A stretch of DNA of 53,470 nucleotides from Nocardia otitidiscaviarum NBRC 14405 (GCF_000308635.1 NZ_BAGD01000105.1:1-53470), one strand, 5' to 3'; numbered from the stretch's first letter, positions 17,401 through 26,545 are shown. The notes: generated by a model from the sequence alone, not told the origin. Made by a program: numbers and translations.

Positions 17401-19170
17401 TCAGTCGCGGGGGGCTCGGGCGTTGGCCACGTCCTCGGGATAGGTGGGGTAGGCGGGGACGTAGCCGTCGGTGCGGCCGGAGAGGACGTAGAGGTCGCTG
17501 TGGTCGTCGGGGGTGTAGCCCTGCTTGCGGAGGTCGACCTTGCGGCTCTTGAAGGTGGAGGTCTGCTCCAGTTCGCCGACGACGCGGATGAAGAGGGGGA
17601 CGGCGTAGGCGGGGAGGCGGTCGTACAGGTGGGCGGCGACCTGGTGACCGTCGAATTTCGCGTCCTCGGCGAGGGTGACGGCGGCCATGCCCGCCTTGCC
17701 GTCGGTGCCGGGGATGTCGACGCCGTAGACGACCGCCTGGGAGACGGCGTCGAGGCCGTCGAACGCGCCCTCGACCTCGGTGGTGGCCACGTTCTCGCCC
17801 TTCCAGCGGAAGGTGTCGCCGAGGCGGTCCACGAAGGCGATGTGCCGGTAACCCTGATCGCGGACCAGGTCGCCGGTGTCGAACCAGCAGTCGCCGTCGG
17901 CGAAGCCGTCGCGGACCAGCTTGGATTCGGTGGCGTCCGCGTCGGTGTAGCCGTCGAAGGGGGAGCGGTCGGTCACCTTGGCCAGCAGTAGGCCGACGCC
18001 GCCGGTCGACACCTTGCGGAGCTTGCCGTCCGGACCGCGTCGGGCCTTACCGGTCTCGTCGTCGTAGTCGACGATGGCGAAGGGCAGCGGCGTGAAGCCG
18101 GCGGTGCGGTCCACACCGAAGGCGTTGATGAAGGCGACGTTCCCCTCACTGGCACCGTAGAACTCGACGATTCGCCGAATGCCGAACCGATCCCGGAACT
18201 CGTCCCACAGCTCCGGCCGCAGCCCGTTGCCCACCGCGACGGCCACCCGATGCGACCGGTCGGTGCTCTTGCGCGGCTGGTTGAGCAGATACCGGCACAG
18301 CTCACCGATGTAGATGAAGGCCGTGGCATCGGCGGCAATGGCCTCGTCCCAGAACCGGGAGGCCGAGAAATGCCGTCCCAGCGCCAGGCACGCGCCCGCC
18401 GACACCACCGACGACAGCGCCACCGTGAGCGCGTTGTTGTGGTACAGCGGCAGACAGCAGTACATGGTGTCGTCGCCGCGCAGCCGCACGCCGAGCCCAC
18501 CCAGGCCCGCCATGCTCTTGGTCCACCGCAGATGCGTCATGACGCTCGCCTTGGGCATGCCGGTGGTGCCGGAGGTGAAGATCAGGAAGGCCCGCTCGCC
18601 CGCCGTGACCTCCGCCGTCACCGCCGGATTCGCGGTGTCGGCGGTGCGGGCGGCGTCGGCCAGCTGCTGCGACCACAGCACCGCGGGGCGCGGCTCGGAC
18701 AACGACTCGAGCGCCTCCCGGCACTCCTCCCCCACCACGTCCACCACACTGTCCAACAGCCCGAAACTGTGCGCCAGCACGGTATCTCGCTGATTGTGGT
18801 TGAGCAGCCCGACCGTCGCCCCGAGCTTGACCGTGGCCAGCGCGGTGAACAGCGTCTCCGGGCGGTTGGTCATGAGCACGCCGACCACGTCACCGCGGCC
18901 GACCCCGCGCCCGGCCAGCACGTGCGCGTACCGGTTCACCTCGGCATTCGCCTCGTCCCAGGTGTACACGCGGCCTTCGAATTTCAGGAAGGGCCGGTCC
19001 GGATGCCGCCGGGCCGCACGCTGGAAGAACAGGCCGATCGAGGCTCTGTCCCGCGATTTCACCAACAGGCCCAGCGCATTTCGCGCCATCCGCGGTGCTC
19101 GCACGGCCATCCCGGGCAGGGCGCGGACCAGGTCGAGCAGGCTCACCGTCGAACGTGCATCGGTCGTCAC
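17401..19170 (-). CDS. fadD6: Long-chain acyl-CoA synthetase FadD6
   Basis: An AMP-forming acyl-CoA ligase of the very-long-chain (ACSVL/FATP-like) class, 589 residues against 597 in M. tuberculosis FadD6. The P-loop-like motif FLIFTSGTTGMPKASVMTH is near residue 200, followed by EFYGASEGNVAF and the DTGDLVRDQGYRHIAFVDRLGDTFRWKGENVATTE block that carries the adenylate-binding Asp and hinge. It activates fatty acids for lipid synthesis or breakdown at the membrane. It lies upstream of folP2-gpgS on the same strand, with an 82-bp gap. The start is GTG 19170. Confidence 0.94.
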   Translation of the reverse strand: MTTDARSTVSLLDLVRALPGMAVRAPRMARNALGLLVKSRDRASIGLFFQRAARRHPDRPFLKFEGRVYTWDEANAEVNRYAHVLAGRGVGRGDVVGVLMTNRPETLFTALATVKLGATVGLLNHNQRDTVLAHSFGLLDSVVDVVGEECREALESLSEPRPAVLWSQQLADAARTADTANPAVTAEVTAGERAFLIFTSGTTGMPKASVMTHLRWTKSMAGLGGLGVRLRGDDTMYCCLPLYHNNALTVALSSVVSAGACLALGRHFSASRFWDEAIAADATAFIYIGELCRYLLNQPRKSTDRSHRVAVAVGNGLRPELWDEFRDRFGIRRIVEFYGASEGNVAFINAFGVDRTAGFTPLPFAIVDYDDETGKARRGPDGKLRKVSTGGVGLLLAKVTDRSPFDGYTDADATESKLVRDGFADGDCWFDTGDLVRDQGYRHIAFVDRLGDTFRWKGENVATTEVEGAFDGLDAVSQAVVYGVDIPGTDGKAGMAAVTLAEDAKFDGHQVAAHLYDRLPAYAVPLFIRVVGELEQTSTFKSRKVDLRKQGYTPDDHSDLYVLSGRTDGYVPAYPTYPEDVANARAPRD

Positions 19171-19229
19171 ATCTTCCAGCCTTTCCGATGACGCCCGAGT
19201 TGTCGAGGAGAACGCGAAATTCGGCCGCT

Positions 19230-19799
19230 TCAGGCGTCGGGCCGCAGGGCGGCGAACGCCGCGGGCAGATCCTTGGTCACCGTCACCAGGTCGACCGCCT
19301 CACGTCCGACGAAACCCCGGCCGCCCAACCGCTCGTCGATCCAGTCGAACATGCCGCGGTAGTGGTCGTCGGGATCCAGCACCACCACCGGTTTGTCGTG
19401 CACGCCGAGATACGCACCGGTCCAGGTCTCGAAGAACTCCTCGAGGGTGCCGATACCGCCCGGCAGGGTGAGGAAGGCGTCGGCGCGGTCCTCCATGATC
19501 TGCTTGCGCTGCCGCATGGTGTCGGTGACGATCAGCTCGTCGGCGTCCACATCCGCGACCTCCTTGTGCACCAGGTGCTTCGGGATCACGCCGAGGGTGT
19601 GCGCGCCCGCCGCCCGCGCCGCCTGGGCCACCGCGCCCATCATGGAGACATTGCCGCCGCCGGACACCAGTCGCCACCCGCGACGGCCGATCTCGGTGCC
19701 CACCCGCGCCGCCAGCTCCAGCACCGACGCGTCGGCGGAACTGGCCGAGCAGTACACGCACACCGCGTACGCGGTGTTGTCCGGACCCGCGTCGCTCAC
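19230..19799 (-). CDS. LOG-family protein (Rv1205-like)
   Basis: A Rossmann-fold protein of 189 residues. The LOG signature PGGIGTLEEFFE and the nucleotide loop SGGGNVSMMG are present, with the catalytic Arg in RQRKQIMEDRADAF. LOG enzymes cleave cytokinin-type nucleoside 5'-monophosphates to free base and ribose-5-phosphate; Rv1205 of M. tuberculosis does this. GTG 19799 overlaps the stop of the upstream LOG gene in a GTGA junction, so the pair is coupled; a GTG at 19802 is also possible. The natural substrate here is inferred. Confidence 0.9.
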   Translation of the reverse strand: MSDAGPDNTAYAVCVYCSASSADASVLELAARVGTEIGRRGWRLVSGGGNVSMMGAVAQAARAAGAHTLGVIPKHLVHKEVADVDADELIVTDTMRQRKQIMEDRADAFLTLPGGIGTLEEFFETWTGAYLGVHDKPVVVLDPDDHYRGMFDWIDERLGGRGFVGREAVDLVTVTKDLPAAFAALRPDA

Positions 19800-20596
19800 C
19801 ACTGTTCCTCCACCTCCGCCGCCTCGAGTTCGGCGCGGGCCTCGGCGGCCTGCGTCACGATGTTCACCACATCCTCCACACTGTCGGTGACATGCAGCAG
19901 GCCGAGGTCGCCGGGGGAGATCTTGGCCGAGCCCAACAGCGAATCCCGCAGCCAATCCACCAGACCCGACCAGTAGCGGGTGCCGAACAGGATGATCGGG
20001 AAGCGGGTGATCTTGCGGGTCTGCACCAGGGTGAGCGCCTCGAACAGCTCGTCGAGGGTGCCGAAACCGCCTGGGAGACAGACGAATGCCTGCGAGTACT
20101 TCACGAACATGGTCTTGCGGACGAAGAAGTAGCGGAAGTTGATCCCCAGATCCACCCACTCGTTGAGGTGCTGTTCGAACGGCAGCTCGATGCCGAGCCC
20201 GATCGAATACCCGCCCTCCTCGGACGCGCCCCGGTTGGCGGCCTCCATCGCCCCCGGCCCACCGCCGGTGATCACCGCGAACCCGGCCCGCGCCAGCGCC
20301 GCCCCGATGGCCTGCCCCGCCTGATACTCCGGATGATCGGCCGGAGTCCGCGCCGACCCGAACACCGCCACGGCCCGCGGCACCTCCGCCAAAGTGCCGA
20401 AGCCCTCGACGAATTCGGCCTGAATCCGCAGCACCCGCCACGGATCGGTGTGCACCCAGTCACCGGTCCCGCGTTCGTCGAGCAAATGCTCGTCGGTGGT
20501 CCCTATCCCCTTCTTACGATCACGGCGCAGCATTATCGGACCCCGGAACCGAGGAGTCTTGGACGAGCGAGCACCGAATTCGGCGTCAGCAGACAT
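19796..20596 (-). CDS. Second LOG-family (TIGR00730) Rossmann-fold protein
   Basis: A 266-residue paralogue of its downstream neighbour, with an extra ~70-residue basic N-terminal region (FRGPIMLRRDRKKGIGTTDEH). Core motifs are FGSARTPADHPEYQ, TGGGPGAMEAANRGA and PGGFGTLDELFEALTLVQT. Family members act as nucleotide phosphoribohydrolases (LOG or PpnN-like), so a purine-nucleotide-cleaving role is possible. ATG 20596 was chosen because no family-like sequence precedes it. It lies downstream of dapE on the same strand, with a 253-bp gap in which I see no gene or clear signal. Confidence 0.88.
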   Translation of the reverse strand: MSADAEFGARSSKTPRFRGPIMLRRDRKKGIGTTDEHLLDERGTGDWVHTDPWRVLRIQAEFVEGFGTLAEVPRAVAVFGSARTPADHPEYQAGQAIGAALARAGFAVITGGGPGAMEAANRGASEEGGYSIGLGIELPFEQHLNEWVDLGINFRYFFVRKTMFVKYSQAFVCLPGGFGTLDELFEALTLVQTRKITRFPIILFGTRYWSGLVDWLRDSLLGSAKISPGDLGLLHVTDSVEDVVNIVTQAAEARAELEAAEVEEQW

Positions 20597-20849
20597 ACGG
20601 GCAGTATCTATCTTGCCCTCCGCTGCGCTCCGGGCGGGGCGTGTGGTTGTTCGGGATGTGGTGAGTCGGGGTGCTGCTCCAGAAGTTGTCGTGTCAGCGG
20701 AGTCCTCGCACACGAGACCGGCCGCGAGGGCCCCACACGCTGGACCGGCCGCCGGAGCACCTCTGTGCGCGGCGTTCTCTCGCCACGGCTACCTGGAGAT
20801 GGGGCGTCGCTGGCAGCGTCTCGGTCGTGGCGGCCGCGGGGGCAGTGGG

Positions 20850-21953
20850 TCAGCGGTTGTCGCCGGTGAGGTAGCTGCGGAGCATGGCGGTCACCTGGGT
20901 GATCTGGGTGACGGGGAGGTGTTCGTCGCGTTTGTGGGCGAGGTTGGGGTCGCCGGGGCCGAAGTTGACGGCGGGGATGCCGCGGGCGGCGAAGCGGGAG
21001 ACGTCGGTCCAGCCGTACTTGGCGCGGACGCCGCCGCTGCCGTGGGCGTGCACGATCCTGATGAGGTCCTTGGCCGCGGGGGCGGACAGGCCGGGCAGGG
21101 CGCCGGGGGCGCCGTCGGTGCGCTCGAAGTGGATGTCGAGGCCGTCGAAGACCGCGCGCACGTGCTCGGTGGCCTCGTCCAGGGTGCGGTCGGGGGCGAA
21201 GCGGAAGTTCACGTCCACCTCGGCGGCGTCGGGCACCACATTGCCCGCCACCCCGCCGGAGATCCGCACCGCCGACAGCCCCTCGCGGTACACGCAGCCG
21301 TCGATGTCGACCTCCCGCGCCCGATAGGCCGCCATCCGCTCCAGCACCGGGGCCAGCCGGTGAATGGCATTGTCGCCCAGCCACGCCCGCGCCGAATGCG
21401 CCCGCACCCCGGCGGTGGTGATGCGTGCCCGCAGCGTGCCCTGACAGCCCGCCTCCACCCAGCCACCGGACGGCTCGCCGAGGATCGCGAGGTCACCGTC
21501 CAGCCATTCCGGCAGCTCCCGCTCGATCCGCCCGAGCCCGTTGAACTCGGCGGCGATCTCCTCGCAGTCGTAGAAGATGAGGGTCAGATCGTGCACCGGT
21601 TCGGCGACGGTGGCGGCCAGGTGCAGGAACACCGCGTCGCCGGATTTCATGTCCACGCTGCCGCAGCCGTACAGCAGCCGCTCCCCGTTCTCGCCCTCCA
21701 CGAAATGGCCGGGCACATTGTCGGCGATCGGCACGGTGTCCAGATGTCCGGCGAGGATCACCCGGGTCGGCAGTCCGCGATTGGTGCGCGCCAGCACGGT
21801 GTTCCCGTGCCGCAGAATCTCGAACCCTTCGGTCTGCTCCCGCAGTGCCCAGGCGACGGTGTCCGCGATGACCGCCTCGTCCTTGGACACGCTGGGGATA
21901 TCCACGAGGGCGGCGGTGAGGGCGATGGGGTCGGCGCGCAGATCGATGGTCAC
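20850..21953 (-). CDS. dapE: Succinyl-diaminopimelate desuccinylase
   Basis: A dimetal M20-family amidohydrolase of 367 residues. It releases LL-diaminopimelate from its N-succinyl derivative in lysine and peptidoglycan synthesis. Metal ligands are visible in LAGHLDTVP (His-x-Asp), the bridging DCEEIAAEFNGLG (catalytic Glu-Glu), and the C-terminal GIPAVNFGPGDPNLAHKRDEHL. The start is GTG 21953, with TACAGT 6 nt upstream, hence probably leaderless. It is divergent from dapD, the enzyme three steps earlier in the pathway, as in M. tuberculosis Rv1202/Rv1201c. Confidence 0.95.
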   Translation of the reverse strand: MTIDLRADPIALTAALVDIPSVSKDEAVIADTVAWALREQTEGFEILRHGNTVLARTNRGLPTRVILAGHLDTVPIADNVPGHFVEGENGERLLYGCGSVDMKSGDAVFLHLAATVAEPVHDLTLIFYDCEEIAAEFNGLGRIERELPEWLDGDLAILGEPSGGWVEAGCQGTLRARITTAGVRAHSARAWLGDNAIHRLAPVLERMAAYRAREVDIDGCVYREGLSAVRISGGVAGNVVPDAAEVDVNFRFAPDRTLDEATEHVRAVFDGLDIHFERTDGAPGALPGLSAPAAKDLIRIVHAHGSGGVRAKYGWTDVSRFAARGIPAVNFGPGDPNLAHKRDEHLPVTQITQVTAMLRSYLTGDNR

Positions 21954-22037
21954 GCCCCCACTGTATTGATTCGCTGTATCGATCCCCCGCCAGGCAGTGA
22001 TTCACCGTCCAGCTGCCGCCGGGTAACCTCTGGGGAC

Positions 22038-22994
22038 GTGAGCACTCAGGGAGCATCAGCAGTCGGCCTCGCCACCATCACCGCCAACGGGACGGTTCTG
22101 GATACCTGGTATCCGTACCCGGAGCTGGGTGAGGTCGCCGAGACCGGCACCGCGCGCCTGGACGCCTCCGATGTCGAGTACGCCAAGTTCGCCCAGGTCG
22201 CGGGCCCGGATGAGGCCCGCCGGGTGGAGGTGGTCGTGGTGCGCACCAGCATTGCCGACCTGGCCGCCGCGCCGGTCGACACCCACGACGTCTACCTGCG
22301 CCTGCACCTGCTCTCGCATCGCCTGGTCAAGCCGCACGGCCTGAATCTGGACGGCATCTTCGGCCACCTGGCCAATGTGGCGTGGACCAACCACGGCCCC
22401 TGCTCGCTGGAGGAGCTGGAGCTGGTGCGCCTGAACCTGCGCGCCCGCGGCCCGGTCACCGTGTACGGCGTGGACAAGTTCCCGCGCATGGTCGACTACG
22501 TGGTCCCCTCCGGGGTGCGCATCGCCGACGCCGACCGCGTCCGCCTGGGCGCGCATCTGGCCTCCGGCACCACGGTCATGCACGAGGGCTTCGTGAACTT
22601 CAATGCGGGCACCCTCGGCAACTCCATGGTCGAGGGCCGCATCTCCGCCGGTGTGGTGGTGGGCGACGGCTCCGACGTCGGTGGCGGCGCGTCCATCATG
22701 GGCACCCTGTCCGGCGGCGGCAAGCAGGTCATCTCGCTGGGCGAGCGCTGCCTGCTCGGCGCGAACGCCGGTATCGGTATCTCCCTCGGCGACGACTGCG
22801 TGGTGGAGGCGGGCCTCTACGTCACCGCCGGCACCAAGGTCACCCTCCCGGACGGCGGCACCGTCAAGGCCGCCGACCTGAGCGGCAAGTCCAACCTGCT
22901 GTTCCGTCGCAACTCCGTCTCCGGCGCGGTCGAGGTGGTGCCCCGCAAGGGCACCGGCATCGAACTCAACGCCGCCCTGCACGCCAACGACTGA
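22038..22994 (+). CDS. dapD: Tetrahydrodipicolinate N-succinyltransferase
   Basis: A left-handed beta-helix acyltransferase of 318 residues that succinylates tetrahydrodipicolinate using succinyl-CoA. The N-terminal half is the actinobacterial-type domain (LDTWYPYPELG); hexapeptide repeats run from about residue 165 (GVRIADADRVRLGAHLASG) to 285, including the glycine-rich DGSDVGGGASIMGTLSGGG. GTG 22038 is preferred: TAACCT is 8 nt upstream and the protein then begins STQGASAVGLATI, matching the ~317-residue family length. The frame stays open for 1.6 kb upstream, but that part is antisense to dapE. Confidence 0.96.
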   Translation: MSTQGASAVGLATITANGTVLDTWYPYPELGEVAETGTARLDASDVEYAKFAQVAGPDEARRVEVVVVRTSIADLAAAPVDTHDVYLRLHLLSHRLVKPHGLNLDGIFGHLANVAWTNHGPCSLEELELVRLNLRARGPVTVYGVDKFPRMVDYVVPSGVRIADADRVRLGAHLASGTTVMHEGFVNFNAGTLGNSMVEGRISAGVVVGDGSDVGGGASIMGTLSGGGKQVISLGERCLLGANAGIGISLGDDCVVEAGLYVTAGTKVTLPDGGTVKAADLSGKSNLLFRRNSVSGAVEVVPRKGTGIELNAALHAND

Positions 22995-23008
22995 TCCGCG
23001 ATCGACCG

Positions 23009-23038
23009 GTGCCCCCGCGGTGAGAACCGTGGGGGCAC
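23009..23038. terminator. Terminator between dapD and the convergent split-barrel gene
   Basis: GTGCCCCCGCGGT pairs with ACCGTGGGGGCAC, a 13-bp stem with one G-T pair and a GAGA tetraloop. It lies 15 bp after the dapD stop and 38 bp before the end of the opposing gene, so it probably serves both. Confidence 0.75.
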
Positions 23039-23075
23039 TGTCGTATTCGAGACAGCACGACCGCTCGGAACCCGC

Positions 23076-23447
23076 TCAGTCGATGCCGAAGGCCAGCACG
23101 CGCTCGGGGGTGATGCGGATGAGTTCGCGCGACATCCCGTCGGCGTAGGGTTCCACATCGCGCAACGCGACGGCGGTACCTCGGATTTCGAGGCACCGCA
23201 CCTCCCACGGATCCACCGACTTGATGTCGTCGACCACGAAGGACACCCGCTGCTCCTTGTCGAGGTTGCGGAACTTCTGGGTGGCGCCCATGCGGTAGCC
23301 GCCGATGTCGATCACGCCGAGGATCTCGTCGTAGCGGTAGCCCACCGGATTGTTCTGCGGGGAGCCGTCGGGACGGATGGTGGCCAGGCGGCCGAGTCGT
23401 TGGCTGCGGAGATAGTCGATCTGGGCGGGGGTGAGCGTTGCGACCAT
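23076..23447 (-). CDS. PPOX-class F420-dependent split-barrel oxidoreductase
   Basis: A 123-residue split beta-barrel protein of the Rv1155-like FDOR-B type that binds F420 (or FMN). The pattern is TPAQIDYLRSQRLGRLATI, DGSPQNNPVGYRYD, the basic KFRNLDKEQRVSFVVDD, then EVRCLEIRGTAVAL and a short tail ending AFGID. The start is ATG 23447, since TACCGT lies exactly 7 nt upstream; an in-frame extension to 23648 is Arg/Ser-rich and overlaps the next gene. The substrate is unknown. Confidence 0.9.
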   Translation of the reverse strand: MVATLTPAQIDYLRSQRLGRLATIRPDGSPQNNPVGYRYDEILGVIDIGGYRMGATQKFRNLDKEQRVSFVVDDIKSVDPWEVRCLEIRGTAVALRDVEPYADGMSRELIRITPERVLAFGID

Positions 23448-23499
23448 GGGTGTGACGGTAGAACCTCGAGCGGGCTCGAGGTCAACCCCGCGCCTCATG

Positions 23500-24927
23500 T
23501 CACAGCAGCAGCTTCTTCTGCACCTTGCCCATGGCATTGCGCGGCAGGGATGCGACCACGCGGATCTCGCGCGGGCGCTTGTGCACCGAGAGTTCGCCCG
23601 CCACATGGTCGATGAGCCGCTGCTCGATGGCCGCGGAGTCGCCGTCACGCAGCACCACGAAGGCGACGATCCGCTGCCCGAGATCGTCGTCGGGCACTCC
23701 CACCACGGCGGTTTCGGCCACGGCGGGGTGCCCGAGCAGTGCGGTCTCGATCTCTCCGGCCCCGATCCGGTAGCCGCCGGATTTGATGAGGTCCACCGAT
23801 TCCCGGCCCACGATGCGATGGAATCCGGCGGCGTCGACGACCGCCACGTCGCCGGTGGTGAACCAGCCGTCCGCGGTGAAGTTCGCGGCGGTCGCCTCGG
23901 GCCGGTTCAGGTAGCCGTCGAACAGCATGGGCCCGCGCACCTGTAGTCCGCCGACACTCTCCCCGTCGTGCGGCACCGGGTTCCCGGCCTCGTCCCGCAG
24001 TCGTGTCTCGACACCGGCGACCGGGGTGCCGACCCATCCGGGCCGCCGCTCCCCGTCCGGCCGGGTGGACAGGGTGATCATGGTTTCGCTCATGCCGTAG
24101 CGCTCGATCGGCGCGTGCCCGGTGAGTTCGCGCAGCCGCTCGAACACCGGCACCGGCAGCGGGGCGCTCCCGGAGATCAGCACCCGGGCGGACGCCAGTT
24201 CCCTAGCCGCGGCAGGCGTTTCGACCACCCGCGACCACACGGTCGGAACGCCGAAGTACATGGTCCCCCGCGCTCGCGCGTACGCCTCGGGCGTCGGCTT
24301 GCCGGTGTGGATCAGCGGGCTGCCCACCCGCAGCGGCCCCAGCACACCCAGGATCAACCCGTGTACGTGGAACAGCGGAAGCCCGTGCACCAGTACGTCG
24401 TTCGCGGTCCACCCCCACGCCTCGACGAGTGCGTCCAGCCCGGCGGCGACGGCCCGGCGGCTCAGTATCACACCCTTGGGCGCGCCGGTGGTGCCGGAGG
24501 TGTACAGGATGAAAGCCGTTGCCCCGGGGTCGGGTTCGGCATACGTATGCCAGGAGCGGGCGTGCTTGCGCACCGGCACCACCGGCAGCGTGCTGCCTTC
24601 GGGAGCCTTCCCCAGCCACGCCTGCGCCCCCGAATCGGTCAGGATGTGCGCCAGTTCGGCGCTGCCCGCGTCGGGCGGCACCGGCACCACGGTGACCCCG
24701 GCGATGAGGCAGCCGACCACGGCCAGCACGGTGGTGACGGTCGGCTCGGCCAGCACGGCCACCCGCTGCGCCCGTGCCACCCGTTCGGCGACGGAGGTGG
24801 CCGCGCCCAGCAGATCGCCGCGCGACAGCGTCACGCCGTCGATGGTGACGGCATCGGGAATATCGTCCCCGGCGGCGACGGCGGCGGGATTCAACGAGCT
24901 CAGCAGCAGCGGCGACCCATACGACAC
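23500..24927 (-). CDS. fadD36: Acyl-CoA synthetase FadD36
   Basis: An AMP-dependent ligase of 475 residues, matching the compact FadD36 of M. tuberculosis (473). Visible are AFILYTSGTTGAPKGVILSRR (about 150-170), YGMSETMITLSTRPDGERRPGWVG, TTGDVAVVDAAGFHRIVGRESVDLIKSGGYRIG, and the C-terminal catalytic lysine in PRNAMGKVQKKLL. It may activate short or methyl-branched acids such as malonate or methylmalonate; this is inferred from size and resemblance. GTG 24927 has TACCGT exactly 7 nt upstream. An upstream in-frame start at 25041 would overlap the divergent promoter. Confidence 0.93.
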   Translation of the reverse strand: MSYGSPLLLSSLNPAAVAAGDDIPDAVTIDGVTLSRGDLLGAATSVAERVARAQRVAVLAEPTVTTVLAVVGCLIAGVTVVPVPPDAGSAELAHILTDSGAQAWLGKAPEGSTLPVVPVRKHARSWHTYAEPDPGATAFILYTSGTTGAPKGVILSRRAVAAGLDALVEAWGWTANDVLVHGLPLFHVHGLILGVLGPLRVGSPLIHTGKPTPEAYARARGTMYFGVPTVWSRVVETPAAARELASARVLISGSAPLPVPVFERLRELTGHAPIERYGMSETMITLSTRPDGERRPGWVGTPVAGVETRLRDEAGNPVPHDGESVGGLQVRGPMLFDGYLNRPEATAANFTADGWFTTGDVAVVDAAGFHRIVGRESVDLIKSGGYRIGAGEIETALLGHPAVAETAVVGVPDDDLGQRIVAFVVLRDGDSAAIEQRLIDHVAGELSVHKRPREIRVVASLPRNAMGKVQKKLLL

Positions 24928-24978
24928 GCCGCCAACGGTACTGCCCGGATCGAGGTCGTCACGATTCGGCCGGAACGG

Positions 24979-25043
24979 TTGACACTCCCCTGAGCGGGTA
25001 AGAAAGTATGTGTATAACCTTCTCATCGAGAACGGGGTCAACG
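24979..25043 (+). promoter_or_regulatory. Promoter and candidate operator of the first MpaB gene
   Basis: TATAAC (25013-25018) is a likely -10 box, placing the transcript start near 25025. The perfect inverted repeat TTCTC-ATC-GAGAA (25020-25032) would overlay it. TTGACA (24979-24984) is too far to be its -35. The second MpaB gene has a similar TTGACAC and TTCTCAT upstream, so both may answer to the TetR encoded between them. Confidence 0.45.
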
Positions 25044-25895
25044 ATGACCAGTCCCCTGCGCCTGCCCACGCACGAACCGGACCTGCCGCCGATCGATATC
25101 CGGCAGTTCGTCGACGGGGCCGCGGGCCTGCTCGGCGGAGCGGCCAATGTGATCATGCAGCTGTCCCAACCACCGGTCGGCTACGGCGTGGTGGAGAGTC
25201 CGGTCGACAGCGGCAATGTCTTCAAGCATCCGGTGAAGCGACTGCGCACCACCGTCACCTACCTCGCCGTGGCCATGCTGGGCAGCGAGGACGAGCGGGC
25301 CGCCTACCGCGCCGCCGTGGACACCTCGCACCGCCACGTCCGCTCCCGCCCGGGTAGCCCGGTGAAGTACAACGCCTTCGATCCGAAACTTCAGCTCTGG
25401 GTGGCGGCCTGCCTCTACTGGGGCGCGCGGGATCTCTACCAGCGCATGCACGGCCCCATGGACGACACCACCGCCGACGCCTTCTACCACTACTCGGCCC
25501 GGCTGGGCACCACGCTCCAGATGCGCCCGGAGATGTGGCCGCCGACGCGTGCGGACTTCGACCGCTACTGGGCCGAGAATCTGGCCCGCGCCGCCATCGA
25601 TCCGACGGTGCACGCCTACTTCGACGATCTGATCGACCTGAAGATGCTGCCGCGCCCATTCCAGCTGGCCTTCGGGCCGACCCACCGCTTCTTCGTCACC
25701 GGCCTGCTGCCCCAGCATCTGCGGGACGAAATGGGGATGACCTGGTCGCCGCGCCAGGACCGGGTGCTGGCCCGCATGCTGCGCACGCTGGGTCGGGTCG
25801 AGGACCACCTGCCCACGGCCGTGCGCACCTTCCCGCTCAATCTCTATCTGACGGATATGCGCGTGCGCCGCCGCCTGGGACTGCGGCTCGTCTGA
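25044..25895 (+). CDS. MpaB-family oxygenase (DUF2236), copy 1
   Basis: A 283-residue protein of the MpaB/rubber-oxygenase (PF09995) family, usually haem-b enzymes. GGAANVIMQLS lies near residues 33-43; an R-x3-T pattern in RLRTTVTYL is followed 28 residues later by His in SHRHVRSRPG. This resembles the Arg164-Thr168-His198 set described for latex-clearing protein. WVAACLYWGARDLYQRMHGPM is a family helix. No signal peptide is seen. It is a close paralogue of the gene at 26704, with long identical stretches (SPVKYNAFDPKLQLWVAACL). The substrate is unknown. Confidence 0.88.
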   Translation: MTSPLRLPTHEPDLPPIDIRQFVDGAAGLLGGAANVIMQLSQPPVGYGVVESPVDSGNVFKHPVKRLRTTVTYLAVAMLGSEDERAAYRAAVDTSHRHVRSRPGSPVKYNAFDPKLQLWVAACLYWGARDLYQRMHGPMDDTTADAFYHYSARLGTTLQMRPEMWPPTRADFDRYWAENLARAAIDPTVHAYFDDLIDLKMLPRPFQLAFGPTHRFFVTGLLPQHLRDEMGMTWSPRQDRVLARMLRTLGRVEDHLPTAVRTFPLNLYLTDMRVRRRLGLRLV

Positions 25896-25912
25896 GCAGG
25901 CCGGATATCCCC

Positions 25913-26545
25913 TCAGATCAGCCGGAACCCGGGAACCACGTGCTCGACGGCGAATTCGCGCAGCTTCTCGGGCTCGTCGAGCGGGATGACGGTTTGCGGG
26001 GTCAGCGCCATGGACAGGGCGGTGCGCGCGATCATCTCGGCCAGCGGCATCGGATCGTAGTGCGGCAGTTTGCCTTCCGACTGCAAGCGGGTGATGAACT
26101 CGGCCAGGTAGTCGCGGCCGAGTTCGATCACCGGCGCGCCCTGCACGGTGAGATACGGCAGCACCATCTCCGGCTCGGTACTGAGCAGCCGCACCAGCAG
26201 CTTGTTGCCGCGCAGACCTTCGATGAAAGCGGTGAACAGCGCGACGATCTGATCCTCGGCGCTGGCGTCGCGCTCGATCTCGCTGGCGATGGCGGCGTCC
26301 ACGGAGTCGATGAACTGCCGGGTCTGCCGCAGCCCGACGGCCTGGATGAGGTCGTTCTTGCCGGCGAAGCGCCGGTACAGGGTGGCCAGCGACAGTCCGC
26401 CGCGCCGCGCCACCTCGACCATGCTGGTGCGCTTGATGCCGAAGTCCAGGAAGGCCAGCAGGGCGGCATCGAGCACGGTGGCCTGATTGCGGTCCTCGGG
26501 CCCCGATCCGCGCACCAACGGCAGCAGTTTGGCCAGTTTGGCCAT
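25913..26545 (-). CDS. TetR-family regulator between the two MpaB genes
   Basis: A 210-residue regulator with an N-terminal HTH (TVLDAALLAFLDFG, then SMVEVARRGGLSLATLYRRFAGKNDLIQAV) and a helical effector domain. ATG 26545 was chosen, with a GAGGGG site upstream and the HTH starting near residue 25; a 52-residue longer frame to 26701 runs through the divergent promoter. It ends 17 bp from the first MpaB gene (convergent) and is divergent from the second. Control of both oxygenases is likely but inferred. Confidence 0.88.
   Translation of the reverse strand: MAKLAKLLPLVRGSGPEDRNQATVLDAALLAFLDFGIKRTSMVEVARRGGLSLATLYRRFAGKNDLIQAVGLRQTRQFIDSVDAAIASEIERDASAEDQIVALFTAFIEGLRGNKLLVRLLSTEPEMVLPYLTVQGAPVIELGRDYLAEFITRLQSEGKLPHYDPMPLAEMIARTALSMALTPQTVIPLDEPEKLREFAVEHVVPGFRLI

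Noticed and set aside
21962..21983. Direct repeat TGTATTGAT/TGTATCGAT between dapE and dapD.
   Set aside because: It is short, lies in a promoter region, and has no known regulator match; not enough to call an operator.
20448..22037. Long in-frame extension upstream of dapD (about 530 codons).
   Set aside because: It is antisense to dapE, has no family sequence, and would make DapD far longer than its family; GTG 22038 gives the normal protein.
24979..25018. TTGACA and TATAAC as a -35/-10 pair for the first MpaB gene.
   Set aside because: The spacing is 28 bp, far from 16-19, so only TATAAC was kept as a -10 candidate.
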